This document shows, in pieces, positions 44,601 to 52,090 of a stretch of DNA of 64,000 nt. The notes beneath the pieces are model-generated. The model was given only the letters and a program-made list of their open reading frames with translations. It was not told where the DNA came from and searched no databases. The stretch lies in NCBI GenBank assembly GCA_003963305.1, contig RXJR01000017.1:1-64000 (forward strand). Reading direction: 5' to 3'. Each line of letters opens with the position of its first letter. Positions within the stretch are counted from its first letter, which is position 1. This DNA comes from Candidatus Melainabacteria bacterium. GTDB taxonomy: Bacteria; Cyanobacteriota; Vampirovibrionia; Obscuribacterales; Obscuribacteraceae. A program made the translations under genes and the position numbers.

Positions 44601-44846
44601 CAGGTGCTGGCGCCCGCGACCCCAGCCCGCCAGGGCTTCGAAATGAAGCAGTTGTTTGCGCCGCAAGAATCTCAGCTCGAACGGGAGCAGAGCTTGAGTT
44701 CGCCGGGGTCAACTGGGCTCCAATTTTTAAATCCACAGCAACAGGACATGATCAAGTCTGCAGTAGGCATTTTTGTGCTCACCTTTTTGTGGATTTATGC
44801 CTTCTTCAAATTATTGAGAGCGATCCTTCGTTCGCGTTCGAACTGA
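41685..44846 (+). CDS. Polytopic VIT / vWA-like membrane protein
   Basis: The 1053-residue protein starts at ATG 41685 with TTGAGG upstream; the TTG at 41673 lies in that site. Basic residues come first, then about five transmembrane helices between residues 65 and 235. A VIT (vault/inter-alpha-trypsin) domain is recognisable from about residue 365: MDWSVTFTNSSPYDREARAKLVLPPN, VRSLARAIYKQSVADRRKDPLLV and CYPVQPGVETVVHLKIEAP. A vWA-like segment follows, HLTILIDGSAAM, where the DxSxS MIDAS is degenerate. A long Ala/Pro/Gln-rich region precedes a final transmembrane helix (AVGIFVLTFLWIYAFFKLL). Similar VIT proteins occur with exosortase or adhesion systems, but no sortase is here. Function unknown. 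Confidence 0.75.
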   Translation: MVEQNRGTLTQPKQGEQSQGNGSPGKQSQGKQSIHARRSEKRAHFLHKSLSRLLPARAGSKHGMIFLFFGVVLPIIAVGFELTTHFCAQHFFDPFPSSSHVVLFLLIPLSNFLAWLAGRRDLSAHYGFMSLISGMAMGIGCLYALMFLPLTPHSAFYTLFFGFGLLGLAPILAVPCTWLSGKTVCKLAESKRTFFDAHQVEHIGHLIVLCMVVAVELPSTLTRMNLSMAADPATEQQGIQWLRQFGSEEVMLRACYERSGRATDILGSLYEAGHPLSIDSARSIFYKVTGKPFNSVPIPSAARATIQHAGLIDDPNGLNADVKDEFDLDSDIAGENVSGVARGLAVSQTNITGKVDADAAVADMDWSVTFTNSSPYDREARAKLVLPPNGVVSKATVTINGVEHEATILVRSLARAIYKQSVADRRKDPLLVSTCGVNQILIQCYPVQPGVETVVHLKIEAPLVISEDKSTGTLVLPAFEERNFQFDRPVKVSFDSTAALELSPAQISRFEGTVNFKRNAAVEKVVSKAAQIEARAFIPRYKTPDHLTILIDGSAAMARYMPELSTALKSFPASVNAEVVLVGDEVQVLGANSPGAGFGTAIGVLEKYHAVGGQSDDNQLLNRLGTTPVLWIHGAQPINTNNTKLLNALLARPSETPWLYDFQTVSGPNELLNGLEPSRNFVSVPRTGKVQDDLNRLFHSWTKTAPAADAMRFVEWKPDVKQSAGEDSSTADKISGADEAHGIEFKNGDVAGLKELYGYERLLRSYESSDKTPALMLAQRYHLVSPVSSAVVLEYVPQSHPSPLEEGKTKADAGKLGLSSPVDLLTKTKKAFDAGNDRAERRIVDNLEPVYEKSSGASGARDEAQPADGFASGGAKDQQGQDASVNAPVLQGSTNGTVSSIEESNRVDGDRNDDFKARQKNEELAPQKEAISQDKGLHFEPAATAPTDPAAPYSALKPSAEPDMAPQSAPPPQVLAPATPARQGFEMKQLFAPQESQLEREQSLSSPGSTGLQFLNPQQQDMIKSAVGIFVLTFLWIYAFFKLLRAILRSRSN

Positions 44847-44978
44847 GCAATTTAACTCGAACTCCTACCCCGAACGGATCCAGGCTCTGACTTTGATTTG
44901 GAACCTGACCAGGGTCGTGGTCCCACTCTATTCCAAGCCCGAGCCCGAGCCGATTGTGAATAATTTTGCCTGAATGAC

Positions 44979-45007
44979 TTGACAGTGTACCGAACGTTCG
45001 GTACAGT
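44979..45007 (+). promoter_or_regulatory. Promoter with 18-bp palindromic operator between -35 and -10
   Basis: TTGACA (44979-44984) and TACAGT (45002-45007) are separated by 17 bp. The spacer is filled by the perfect palindrome GTACCGAACGTTCGGTAC (44987-45004), which also overlaps the -10. This is the standard geometry for repression by a TetR-type dimer, and a TetR gene lies 1.1 kb downstream. The element drives the alpha/beta hydrolase gene. Confidence 0.8.
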
Positions 45008-45040
45008 AATTGCATGAACGAAATTCACGAGGTGAACACA

Positions 45041-45949
45041 ATGGATACAGTAGGTACGATTGATGCGGCTCAGAAGACGAACAAAGTTGATGTCCGCTAT
45101 CGAACAGTGAATGTTGAAGGACAGGAAATTTTTTATCGCGAAGCCGGGCGCAAAGGCGCTCCCATCGTGCTTTTATTGCATGGCTTCCCGACGTCGTCGC
45201 ACATGTTCAGAAATCTGATACCAGTTCTGGCTCAGAATTATCATGTTGTGGCGCCCGATTATCCAGGCTTCGGTTTCAGTTCGATGCCACTGGTGACAGA
45301 GTTTGAGTACACTTTCGATAATCTGGCTCGGATTGTTTATGAATTCACCAAGAAGCTGCAACTGGAAAAATTCTCGCTCTACGTGATGGATTATGGTGCT
45401 CCCGTAGGCTACCGTATAGCCTCTCAGCATCCAGAGCAGATACAAACTTTGATTGTTCAGAACGGAAATGCCTATGAAGAAGGGCTCGACAATGATTTCT
45501 GGAAACCTATCAAGTTGTACTGGAAAGACAGGCTGAATACCGATTTAGCACCACTGAAAGGTCTGGTTGAACTGAGCGCGACAAAATGGCAATATCACAC
45601 GGGAGTGCGAAACATCGAAGCTATAAGCCCTGACGCCTGGGTTCACGATCAGGCCGGTCTGGACAGACCCGGTAATCAAGAAATACAGCTGCAACTTTTT
45701 TACAGCTACGGTTCCAATCCTCAGCATTATCCTGCATGGCAGCAGTACTTTCGGGAGCATCAACCGCCAATGCTTATAGTCTGGGGAAAGAACGATCAGA
45801 TATTCCCTGCAGCTGGTGCCGAACCTTACAAGAAAGATTTGAAGAATCTGGAATTTCATTTGCTCGATACAGGACATTTTGCGCTCGAGGAAGATGGAGC
45901 TTTGATAGGTGCTCTGATCAATCGATTTCTTGCCAAGAACGTTAAATGA
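45041..45949 (+). CDS. Alpha/beta hydrolase with Asp nucleophile (epoxide hydrolase/dehalogenase-like)
   Basis: The 302-residue cytoplasmic hydrolase has [11 protein letters not shown] (oxyanion His-Gly), nucleophile elbow VMDYGAPVG with Asp117, acid Asp252 in WGKNDQIF and His279 in DTGHFALEE. An Asp rather than Ser nucleophile is typical of epoxide hydrolases and haloalkane dehalogenases. I start it at ATG 45041 because GAGGTGA lies 7 nt upstream and because the promoter -10 at 45002-45007 would place the transcript start at about 45014, on top of the earlier ATG. Its promoter carries a TetR-type operator and a tetR gene follows, so expression is probably induced by the substrate or a toxic relative of it. 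Confidence 0.9.
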   Translation: MDTVGTIDAAQKTNKVDVRYRTVNVEGQEIFYREAGRKGAPIVLLLHGFPTSSHMFRNLIPVLAQNYHVVAPDYPGFGFSSMPLVTEFEYTFDNLARIVYEFTKKLQLEKFSLYVMDYGAPVGYRIASQHPEQIQTLIVQNGNAYEEGLDNDFWKPIKLYWKDRLNTDLAPLKGLVELSATKWQYHTGVRNIEAISPDAWVHDQAGLDRPGNQEIQLQLFYSYGSNPQHYPAWQQYFREHQPPMLIVWGKNDQIFPAAGAEPYKKDLKNLEFHLLDTGHFALEEDGALIGALINRFLAKNVK

Positions 45950-46007
45950 AGAGCTCGATGTAGTCATGTCGAATGATGTCGATGACGTCAGATCCGTTCT
46001 CTCTATG

Positions 46008-46031
46008 GATCACCCGCTGATGCGGGTGATC
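46008..46031 (+). terminator. Terminator hairpin after the hydrolase gene
   Basis: GATCACCCGC (46008-46017) and GCGGGTGATC (46022-46031) form a perfect 10-bp stem with loop TGAT, followed by TTTGG. It isolates the hydrolase from tetR. Confidence 0.65.
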
Positions 46032-46068
46032 TTTGGAATTCGGTGCCTGCACAATCATCGCAATTGCG

Positions 46069-46097
46069 TTGACTGCTGAGCTAATGTTCGCTACGCT
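46069..46097 (+). promoter_or_regulatory. Candidate tetR promoter
   Basis: TTGACT (46069-46074), a 17-bp spacer and TACGCT (46092-46097) lie 22 bp before the tetR ATG. No copy of the GTACCGAACGTTCGGTAC operator is found here, so the regulator may not repress itself. Confidence 0.5.
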
Positions 46098-46118
46098 CCC
46101 ATCGAAAGGAGTTGACCA

Positions 46119-46679
46119 ATGGAACGAACCGAACTGATTCCCGAATTGCTTGAACTTTTTCGTCAGCATGGCTACGAAGGTGTGTCGATTTCCACAGTGG
46201 CAAAAGCTACAGGGCTTGGAAAGTCGAGCCTTTATCATCATTTCCCAGACGGAAAGGAGCAGATGGCGACAGAAGTTCTCTTGCATATTGATGCAGCCGT
46301 GCGGGAGCACTTCATTGGTCCGCTCCGGGGCGAAGGGGCGCCGCGAGAGAAGCTGGCGCGTATGTCAAACAATGTCGAAGCTTTTTACGATGGTGGACGC
46401 AAGAACTGTGTTGTTGATGGGCTGACTCTAGGTGAAGCAAGCAACTTATTTCAGCGCTCGGTGGCTGCGTGCGTTGAGTCTTGGATTGATGCGATGGCGG
46501 CGGTGGCAGTGGAAGCGGGCGTCAGTAAAAAGTTAGCTAGAGAGCGCGGCGAAAGCGCTGTGATCGCGATCGAAGGCAGTCTTGTGCTTTCTCGCGCGCT
46601 CAAAAACAGTCAGATTTTCAAACGCGAGGTGAAGAATTTGCCTCGTCTTGTCCTTGAAGGTTTGACGCCGGGCGGCTGA
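46119..46679 (+). CDS. TetR-family transcriptional repressor
   Basis: The 186-residue protein has the N-terminal helix-turn-helix (LLELFRQHGYEGVSISTVAKATGLGKSSLYHHFPDGKEQMA) and a longer ligand-binding domain of the LmrA/YxaF type (AFYDGGRKNCVVDGLTLG and AVIAIEGSLVLSRALKNSQIFK). GAAAGGAG precedes the ATG. The best candidate target is the palindrome in the hydrolase promoter at 44987-45004. Such regulators typically derepress on binding a small hydrophobic ligand, often related to the substrate of the controlled enzyme. Confidence 0.93.
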   Translation: MERTELIPELLELFRQHGYEGVSISTVAKATGLGKSSLYHHFPDGKEQMATEVLLHIDAAVREHFIGPLRGEGAPREKLARMSNNVEAFYDGGRKNCVVDGLTLGEASNLFQRSVAACVESWIDAMAAVAVEAGVSKKLARERGESAVIAIEGSLVLSRALKNSQIFKREVKNLPRLVLEGLTPGG

Positions 46680-46955
46680 GCATGCTGATTTTGCAGCCTT
46701 TTGGAAAAATGGTGATTGGGTCAAAAATCTCTTCGAGATTCAAAAATAATGCAAAAAGGAGCTGTCTGAAAGCCTCTTGACAGCATTGACTGTTAGCTTG
46801 AGATGACACTCGGAGGGCTCTCAGTAGTGCATAAAATGCAGATTTGTTTGTGCCCACTACGTAGTTCTCCCATGGAGCTACTAGCATGAACCATATATCA
46901 TGTTGGTCTTCAGTGTCTGTCGTTCCCCAACGCAAGCAACTTAGTAGGTGTACTC
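46680..46955. other. Intergenic region
   Basis: About 276 bp without a gene. It presumably holds the promoter of the 46956 gene; no strong motif is visible apart from AGGTG before the ATG. Confidence 0.4.
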
Positions 46956-49136
46956 ATGACCCATGGGCATGGCCATAGGCGCGCATCTAGTCACGGAGAC
47001 TCTTCCGTAGGCGCGCATCACACAAGCGATCATAGTTCTCCAATCGTGTCGGAATCGGCCAGAGCTTTAAGCGGGCCCGGTGAACAGTCTGACCACAAGA
47101 TGGTGCGATCTTCCCATCCCACCGACCATGTCGTGATCACGCCGCTTGGTACCAAGAGCAAGGTCTCGGATCGTCCCGGGCTGGATATTCCTCCATTCAA
47201 TATTGGATTGTTTGCGAGAGATGCTGTAGACGCCAAGCCTGCGCAACAGACAGGTGACGGCGCTCAACAGTCGACTAATGGTGGCAGACCAGGTAGCGAC
47301 GTTTCTCCACGAACTTCTGATGCCGCGCAGCAAACACCAGGTCAGGCAGCTGGCCGTGAAGCCAAGATCAATGGTGCCACATCCATTGACGAGCTGGCCA
47401 GACGCACCGGCAATGATGCCATTTTTGTGGATAAACGATCTGAAGCCAACGACCGTGTGCAAGCCGCTGAGGCTCTCAAACCAGGCGAGACACCGAAGAT
47501 TTCGGTGGTGTACGAAAATCGTACGCCTGATGCTGATCCACCGCCACCGAAGCCTGATTTCATTATCAAGAAAGATGGCACGATTGAGATGCTGCACAAT
47601 CCTGAACAGAACGCCGACAAGAACATTGTTGTTCAGGTTGAGCGCGATCCAGGTCAAACCGGTGACCCCACTCCCGAACAAAAGGAAAGTCTGGCAGGAC
47701 TCGTACCTTACCTTGCCGATCGCGTCGCCAACAGCCCCGCGTACAAGGCTGTTAGTCCTGATGGCTCGGTCGCAATTGAAGACAACCAGAATCTGGTTGA
47801 CGACAAAGTTGAAGCCGGCATAGACAACAACATCAGCAAACCTCCCATTCCTGACGTAAATCAGCCGCCTGCTCCCGATGTTCCACAGGCTGCAGGTGAT
47901 GCCTCGACCCGCATGAATCGTGTCGGCGGCAGTGGTGGCGGTCGTGACTCCTTCTCATCCAATGGCGACGGAGCAATGTCTTCCCGTGATGGCCAGGCGC
48001 CGCCACGAGATATTACTCCTCCCGTACAGGCAGTCGAAGATACGATTTCTGCTCTTGCCGGCGTCAAAGATAAAGCGCATCCTTACGACAACGTTGCCAC
48101 CAGAAGTGATGGCAGCTACGGCGTCGGTCGCTATTCGATGAACATGTTCAACATCGGACCCTGGCTCGCAGACTTGCTGGGTGTCGATCTCGGTGATCCG
48201 CCTGACCCGGCAAAGTTAGCTGCTTTTCTGGCTGATTTGAAAGCGCATCCTGAAAAGTTGAAGGGCGCGATGAACAAACTCGCCCAGGAAGGCAAGGTCT
48301 CCAAAGACTTCGCCAGTAAGTTCGATGCCGGTAAGTTCGCTGACTTCCTCGGTAAGTTGGATGGTCAGCATGGTCCTATTTCTGCGCAGGACGTACACAA
48401 CAACTTGCCTAAAGATTTGCAGGAAACAATAGCTAAAGATCGAATCGAGCACTACGCTAAAGGTCTTGGTATTGATACGAGCAAAGACCTCGGTGAGAAG
48501 GATGCCGGAAAATTGGCTCTGGCTATGTTCCTCGGGCGCACTCCTACGCAAGCTGACCTCTCCAATCCTTCGTACGAGAAATATCAAGATGCCGCCAACA
48601 ATCTGTACAAACTGGCTCTGGCCGGGCAGTTCGGTTCGGATCGTATAGACATTTCGGAAGCGAACGGTCGCGTCGTGGCAGCGGCGGCGAGTAATGTCGG
48701 TGAGCAGCTATGGGCTCAGACTCCATGGGCTAACTCTGTGGAAGGTGGCAACCTTGGTTGCGCAGCTTCAGTTTCGCGAGTATTACAAGAATCGGGTGTT
48801 CTCCGTTCTGGTGAAGGCTCGGCTGGAGTGGTCGATCTGGCAGGAATTTTGCAACGCAAGGGATACCAGAAGATTCAGATCACCAGCATGTCTCAGTATC
48901 GCACCGGCGATATCGTTTATGGCGCCACAGGTGGTGGCGGCGGCGGCAACGCTCATATCGGTATCATCGGTGAAATCAGGGGTGGTCAGGTCTGGCAGTA
49001 CGACAACAGCTCGAGCAAAACTACCTGGCAACATCGCACCGTGCAAGCCGGAGGCTCATTCATTCCTGGCGGCAGATTCGGCAGCAATCTCTATGTGCTG
49101 CGTGCTCCTGGATCGGACAACGCGCAGAATAACTAA
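46956..49136 (+). CDS. Large protein with C-terminal NlpC/P60-like cysteine peptidase domain
   Basis: The 726-residue protein begins MTHGHGHRRASSHGDSSVGAHH, a His-rich leader without Sec signal. Residues about 30-350 are disordered (Pro, Asp, Gln, Gly). A middle helical region is organised around KFDAGKFADFLGKLDG and EKDAGKLALAMFLGRTPTQADLSNPSY. The last 140 residues look like an NlpC/P60- or CHAP-type papain-fold domain: GCAASVSRVLQESG with Cys602, YRTGDIVYG, and NAHIGIIGE with His667. Such domains cut peptidoglycan peptides or act as amidases. How it would reach the wall without a signal peptide is unclear. It ends before the GNAT gene. Confidence 0.72.
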   Translation: MTHGHGHRRASSHGDSSVGAHHTSDHSSPIVSESARALSGPGEQSDHKMVRSSHPTDHVVITPLGTKSKVSDRPGLDIPPFNIGLFARDAVDAKPAQQTGDGAQQSTNGGRPGSDVSPRTSDAAQQTPGQAAGREAKINGATSIDELARRTGNDAIFVDKRSEANDRVQAAEALKPGETPKISVVYENRTPDADPPPPKPDFIIKKDGTIEMLHNPEQNADKNIVVQVERDPGQTGDPTPEQKESLAGLVPYLADRVANSPAYKAVSPDGSVAIEDNQNLVDDKVEAGIDNNISKPPIPDVNQPPAPDVPQAAGDASTRMNRVGGSGGGRDSFSSNGDGAMSSRDGQAPPRDITPPVQAVEDTISALAGVKDKAHPYDNVATRSDGSYGVGRYSMNMFNIGPWLADLLGVDLGDPPDPAKLAAFLADLKAHPEKLKGAMNKLAQEGKVSKDFASKFDAGKFADFLGKLDGQHGPISAQDVHNNLPKDLQETIAKDRIEHYAKGLGIDTSKDLGEKDAGKLALAMFLGRTPTQADLSNPSYEKYQDAANNLYKLALAGQFGSDRIDISEANGRVVAAAASNVGEQLWAQTPWANSVEGGNLGCAASVSRVLQESGVLRSGEGSAGVVDLAGILQRKGYQKIQITSMSQYRTGDIVYGATGGGGGGNAHIGIIGEIRGGQVWQYDNSSSKTTWQHRTVQAGGSFIPGGRFGSNLYVLRAPGSDNAQNN

Positions 49137-49224
49137 AACGATACTGGGCACAAAAAGAACTCTGGTCGTGATAGTCTAGAGCCCCGCATCCCAGTCCGAC
49201 CAATACGGTCGCTTCCACTAACCA

Positions 49225-49677
49225 ATGCAAATAAGACTCGGAAACAAGCAAGACGAACCGATGGTGCGCGAGCTGTTGATGAAGGTCATGCACGAAGTAA
49301 AGTTGGAGCGCTATTTCGAGCAGGCTCGCCCGCCGCTCATGAACATGGAGCGCGAATATATTGGAAACGACGGTACCTATCTGGTTGCCGAAGATGATCG
49401 CAAAATCGTTGGTGTGGCAGCAGCGAAAAAGAAAAGCGATACGCTGTGTGAAGTTGCTCTCTTGTGTGTGACTTCCGAATGGAGGCGCATGGGGCTCGGC
49501 AAGCAGATGCTTGAGCAAGTAGTCAGATTTGCCAGAGGCATGGATTATGACGCCCTGCAAGTAGATGCTGCAGTGGTGGGCACTGAAGCGGCCGGCTTCT
49601 TGATGCACACGGGTTTCAGGTTGATGGATGCCGAAGAAAGCTCTGATCGCCGGGTGTGGCGGATGACTCTGTTGTAA
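49225..49677 (+). CDS. GNAT-family N-acetyltransferase
   Basis: The 150-residue protein has the GNAT fold: YLVAEDDRKIVGVAAAKKK (strands 2-3), CEVALLCVTSEWRRMGLGKQMLEQVVRFAR with the acetyl-CoA-binding RRMGLGK, then AAGFLMHTGFRLMDAEESS and RVWRMTLL. It probably acetylates a small amine or a protein N-terminus; the substrate is unknown. Its start has no strong ribosome-binding site (ACCAATGC context). No clear operon partner. Confidence 0.88.
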   Translation: MQIRLGNKQDEPMVRELLMKVMHEVKLERYFEQARPPLMNMEREYIGNDGTYLVAEDDRKIVGVAAAKKKSDTLCEVALLCVTSEWRRMGLGKQMLEQVVRFARGMDYDALQVDAAVVGTEAAGFLMHTGFRLMDAEESSDRRVWRMTLL

Positions 49678-49792
49678 AAACTCTAAAATCAAGCAATTTC
49701 TTTTTGATAAATAGCTCAGTCAGAATATTCGTGGTTACTCAATATGTGCGAAAATTTGTTTTGCAAATAGAGTTCCCATCAAGATCGTTAAC

Positions 49793-50488
49793 ATGAGTGT
49801 TGAATATAAACATTGTTTGGCTATAGCAGATTTGAGTTGGCTGCCCAGGGATGAGGCTGATTTTCAGTCTTTGGAGAAAAGGCTCGACAAGGTTCTCACG
49901 GACCATAAGCTTGTGGAAGCCTGTGTTGAGAAACGGACTGGTCAATCTCGCCAGATTAGACTTACACCCGAAGGTGAGATTGGAGACTGGAAAGAAGGAA
50001 AACAGGCAATTCGTCATCCGGTGCATGTGAGCTTGCATGAAGAGCGCCGCTATGACTGGAAACCCGAAGAGAGTCAAGAAGAAATTCAGTGGATTTGTTT
50101 GCAGCTTGGACCCAATTTCAAAGTCTATGACGATCCTTACGGTCAGATTGAACGTGTTAAGGAGAAGGGTTTTCATTGCGCAAAGTGCAGTGCCGAAGTG
50201 GAAGAGAAATCAGATCCCTGGTTTCCCCAAATGCTCGATGGATTTGCCATCTGTCAGGCGACCTGCAATTGTGGTGGCGAGGTTTTACCAGCCACAATAA
50301 CTTTAAAATCTAAGACGTCTGATCCGGCACCGAATTTAGCTATATGGAAAGCTTGTCTGGTTCTGGATTTTGGCGGTTGCGAAACCGAGGCGGTTCTTTC
50401 TCAAGGTAAGCTCAAAAGCCAGGAACTTCGGAAGGACCTGGAAGCCGCTTTTGGGCAAAGTCTCGTTGAATTTGGCGCCTGGTATTAG
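49793..50488 (+). CDS. Uncharacterised protein with Cys-rich metal-site-like motif
   Basis: The 231-residue protein has no recognised family. Features are charged alternating strands in the N-terminal half (VSLHEERRYDWKPEESQEEIQW), then FHCAKCSAEVEE with CxxC and, 20 or so residues later, ICQATCNCGGE, which together could form a zinc-ribbon-like site. The C-terminal third contains a Gly-rich hydrophobic strand (AIWKACLVLDFGGCE). It is cytoplasmic by lack of signals. It converges with hisS, with 3 bp between stops. Confidence 0.6.
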   Translation: MSVEYKHCLAIADLSWLPRDEADFQSLEKRLDKVLTDHKLVEACVEKRTGQSRQIRLTPEGEIGDWKEGKQAIRHPVHVSLHEERRYDWKPEESQEEIQWICLQLGPNFKVYDDPYGQIERVKEKGFHCAKCSAEVEEKSDPWFPQMLDGFAICQATCNCGGEVLPATITLKSKTSDPAPNLAIWKACLVLDFGGCETEAVLSQGKLKSQELRKDLEAAFGQSLVEFGAWY

Positions 50489-50491
50489 AAA

Positions 50492-51790
50492 TCAGGGGCT
50501 CTGATTCAGCTCTTTGATTTCCAGGTTCTCGCCATCGCCTTTGAACATAGCAAATGACGTGAATCCTTGATGAACCAGTGCGTCAAGCTGTTTACGCATA
50601 TCTTTTTTGCGTGGTTGCACTGAAACGATCAAGCCCCGGTTTCGCATGCGACTGGCTGTCGAAAACACTTTCGGCAGGTCGTCTTGATCGGGATTGCAAA
50701 TGAGAGCGATTTTTTCGGCCGCGTGTGGTGGCTTGAAGCCTCTGTCGGTCAAGACTGTAATGATGCGCTCGAAGCCAATTGAAAAGCCGCATGCAGGCAC
50801 GTCGCGACCTGAAAATTTGCCCACCATCTTGTCGTACCTGCCGCCGCCAGCAATCGAGTAGGTATAGCCAGGGCAGGCAATTTCAAAGATCTGTCCTGTG
50901 TAATAACCCATGCCGCGCACAAGGGTTGGGTCGAATTTGATGTCGTATGACCCTTGCCCCTGAGCCGTTATTCCTCTGATCACGTTGGCGAGGGGATCCA
51001 GCGCCTCATGCGACCGCAGTGATTCCGGCAGCGCATTTCTCGCTTCGTCGAAATCTTTTGTGCTCTGCAGGGTGTTTACTACAGTCATCAATTTTTCAAT
51101 GGCGGCCGGTGCGTGACCAGCTTTCTGCAATTCGCCACGAACGCCGTCCTCGCCTATCTTGTCGAGTTTGTCCAGAGTGATAAAGACATTGTCGACGCGT
51201 GTGGAGTCGAAGCCGCAGTATTCCGAAAGTGCTGACAGGATGCGACGATCGTTGATGCGAATGGTGAAATTTTTGAATCCCAATTCTTTCAGTGCTTCGG
51301 CTGTAGCTTGCAGAAGTTCCATTTCGGCAAGCTCGTTTTTGATGCCGAAAATGTCGATATCGCATTGAGTGAATTGTCTGAAACGACCGGCTTGTGGGCT
51401 TTCTGCGCGCCACACTGAGCCGATTTGAATTGCTTTGAGAGGGTTTGGCAGGGTCGATTGGTTGTGAGCATAAAAGCGCACAAGCGGAACGGTCAGGTCG
51501 AAGCGCAATCCCAGATCTGCAAGTGACTCGCGTTTTGGTTCTCCGCCTGCCAGTTCTCGCTCCAGTTTATCGCCGCGCTTCAAGACTTCGAAAATGAGGC
51601 TCAGGTTTTCGCCGCCTTCGCCCCGGCGCAACAGGTTTATATTCTCCAGTGCTGGAGTCTCGATGCGGGTGAAGCCGAAACTTTCGTAGGTTTTGAGGAT
51701 CACTCCGGTTGCCCAATCGCGAATGGCTGCGTCTGCCGGGAGAAAGTCGCGCATACCGCGCGGGGGCGCTGAACTCTCGATTGTGGACAT
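50492..51790 (-). CDS. hisS: Histidine--tRNA ligase
   Basis: The 432-residue class II aminoacyl-tRNA synthetase has PPRGMRDFLP at the start (motif 1 region), RFDLTVPLVRF, motif 2 SVWRAESPQAGRFRQFTQCDIDIFG, the histidine-binding SLVRG-type motif as LVRGMGYYTGQIFEI, and motif 3 CGFSIGFERI. A shorter C-terminal anticodon-binding domain ends in KGDGENLEIKELNQSP. The catalytic Arg and substrate contacts are present, so this is a real HisRS and not the HisZ paralogue, which lacks the HisA motif. Motif 2 reads FTQCDIDIFG and resembles the alphaproteobacterial/eukaryotic form more than the E. coli form. Confidence 0.95.
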   Translation of the reverse strand: MSTIESSAPPRGMRDFLPADAAIRDWATGVILKTYESFGFTRIETPALENINLLRRGEGGENLSLIFEVLKRGDKLERELAGGEPKRESLADLGLRFDLTVPLVRFYAHNQSTLPNPLKAIQIGSVWRAESPQAGRFRQFTQCDIDIFGIKNELAEMELLQATAEALKELGFKNFTIRINDRRILSALSEYCGFDSTRVDNVFITLDKLDKIGEDGVRGELQKAGHAPAAIEKLMTVVNTLQSTKDFDEARNALPESLRSHEALDPLANVIRGITAQGQGSYDIKFDPTLVRGMGYYTGQIFEIACPGYTYSIAGGGRYDKMVGKFSGRDVPACGFSIGFERIITVLTDRGFKPPHAAEKIALICNPDQDDLPKVFSTASRMRNRGLIVSVQPRKKDMRKQLDALVHQGFTSFAMFKGDGENLEIKELNQSP

Positions 51791-51983
51791 GGAAACCTCT
51801 CCTCTGAAATGACGGAGGTCAATAATCTCAAAACCTGTCCGTTTAAGCTATGGGCTGACACTTCCTTGTTGCCAATGTTCACGAGATTTATGGACGACTG
51901 GCTTTTAACGGCATGCAGCTGAACCCTGCTGTTGTGGTATCGTATATGGTGCCAATTTGGACAAATTTTTTTTAGTGAAATGA

Positions 51984-52068
51984 CAAAAAGAAGAAAGAGC
52001 GATGGTGGCCTGCGCCACCATCGCCCCTACCCGTTCAATCCCGGGACACCGAAAGTGGTGCGCCCGGG
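51984..52068 (-). terminator. Terminator pair after the DUF4139-like gene
   Basis: GCGATGGTGG (51999-52008) pairs with CCACCATCGC (52015-52024), a perfect 10-bp stem followed on the minus strand by TCTTTCTTCTTTTTG. A second hairpin with CCCGGG arms at 52040-52068, with an inner CACC/GTGG pair and GAAA loop, lies between this and the stop codon. Confidence 0.85.
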
Positions 52069-52090
52069 TCATCAATGCGGGTCAGTTGCT

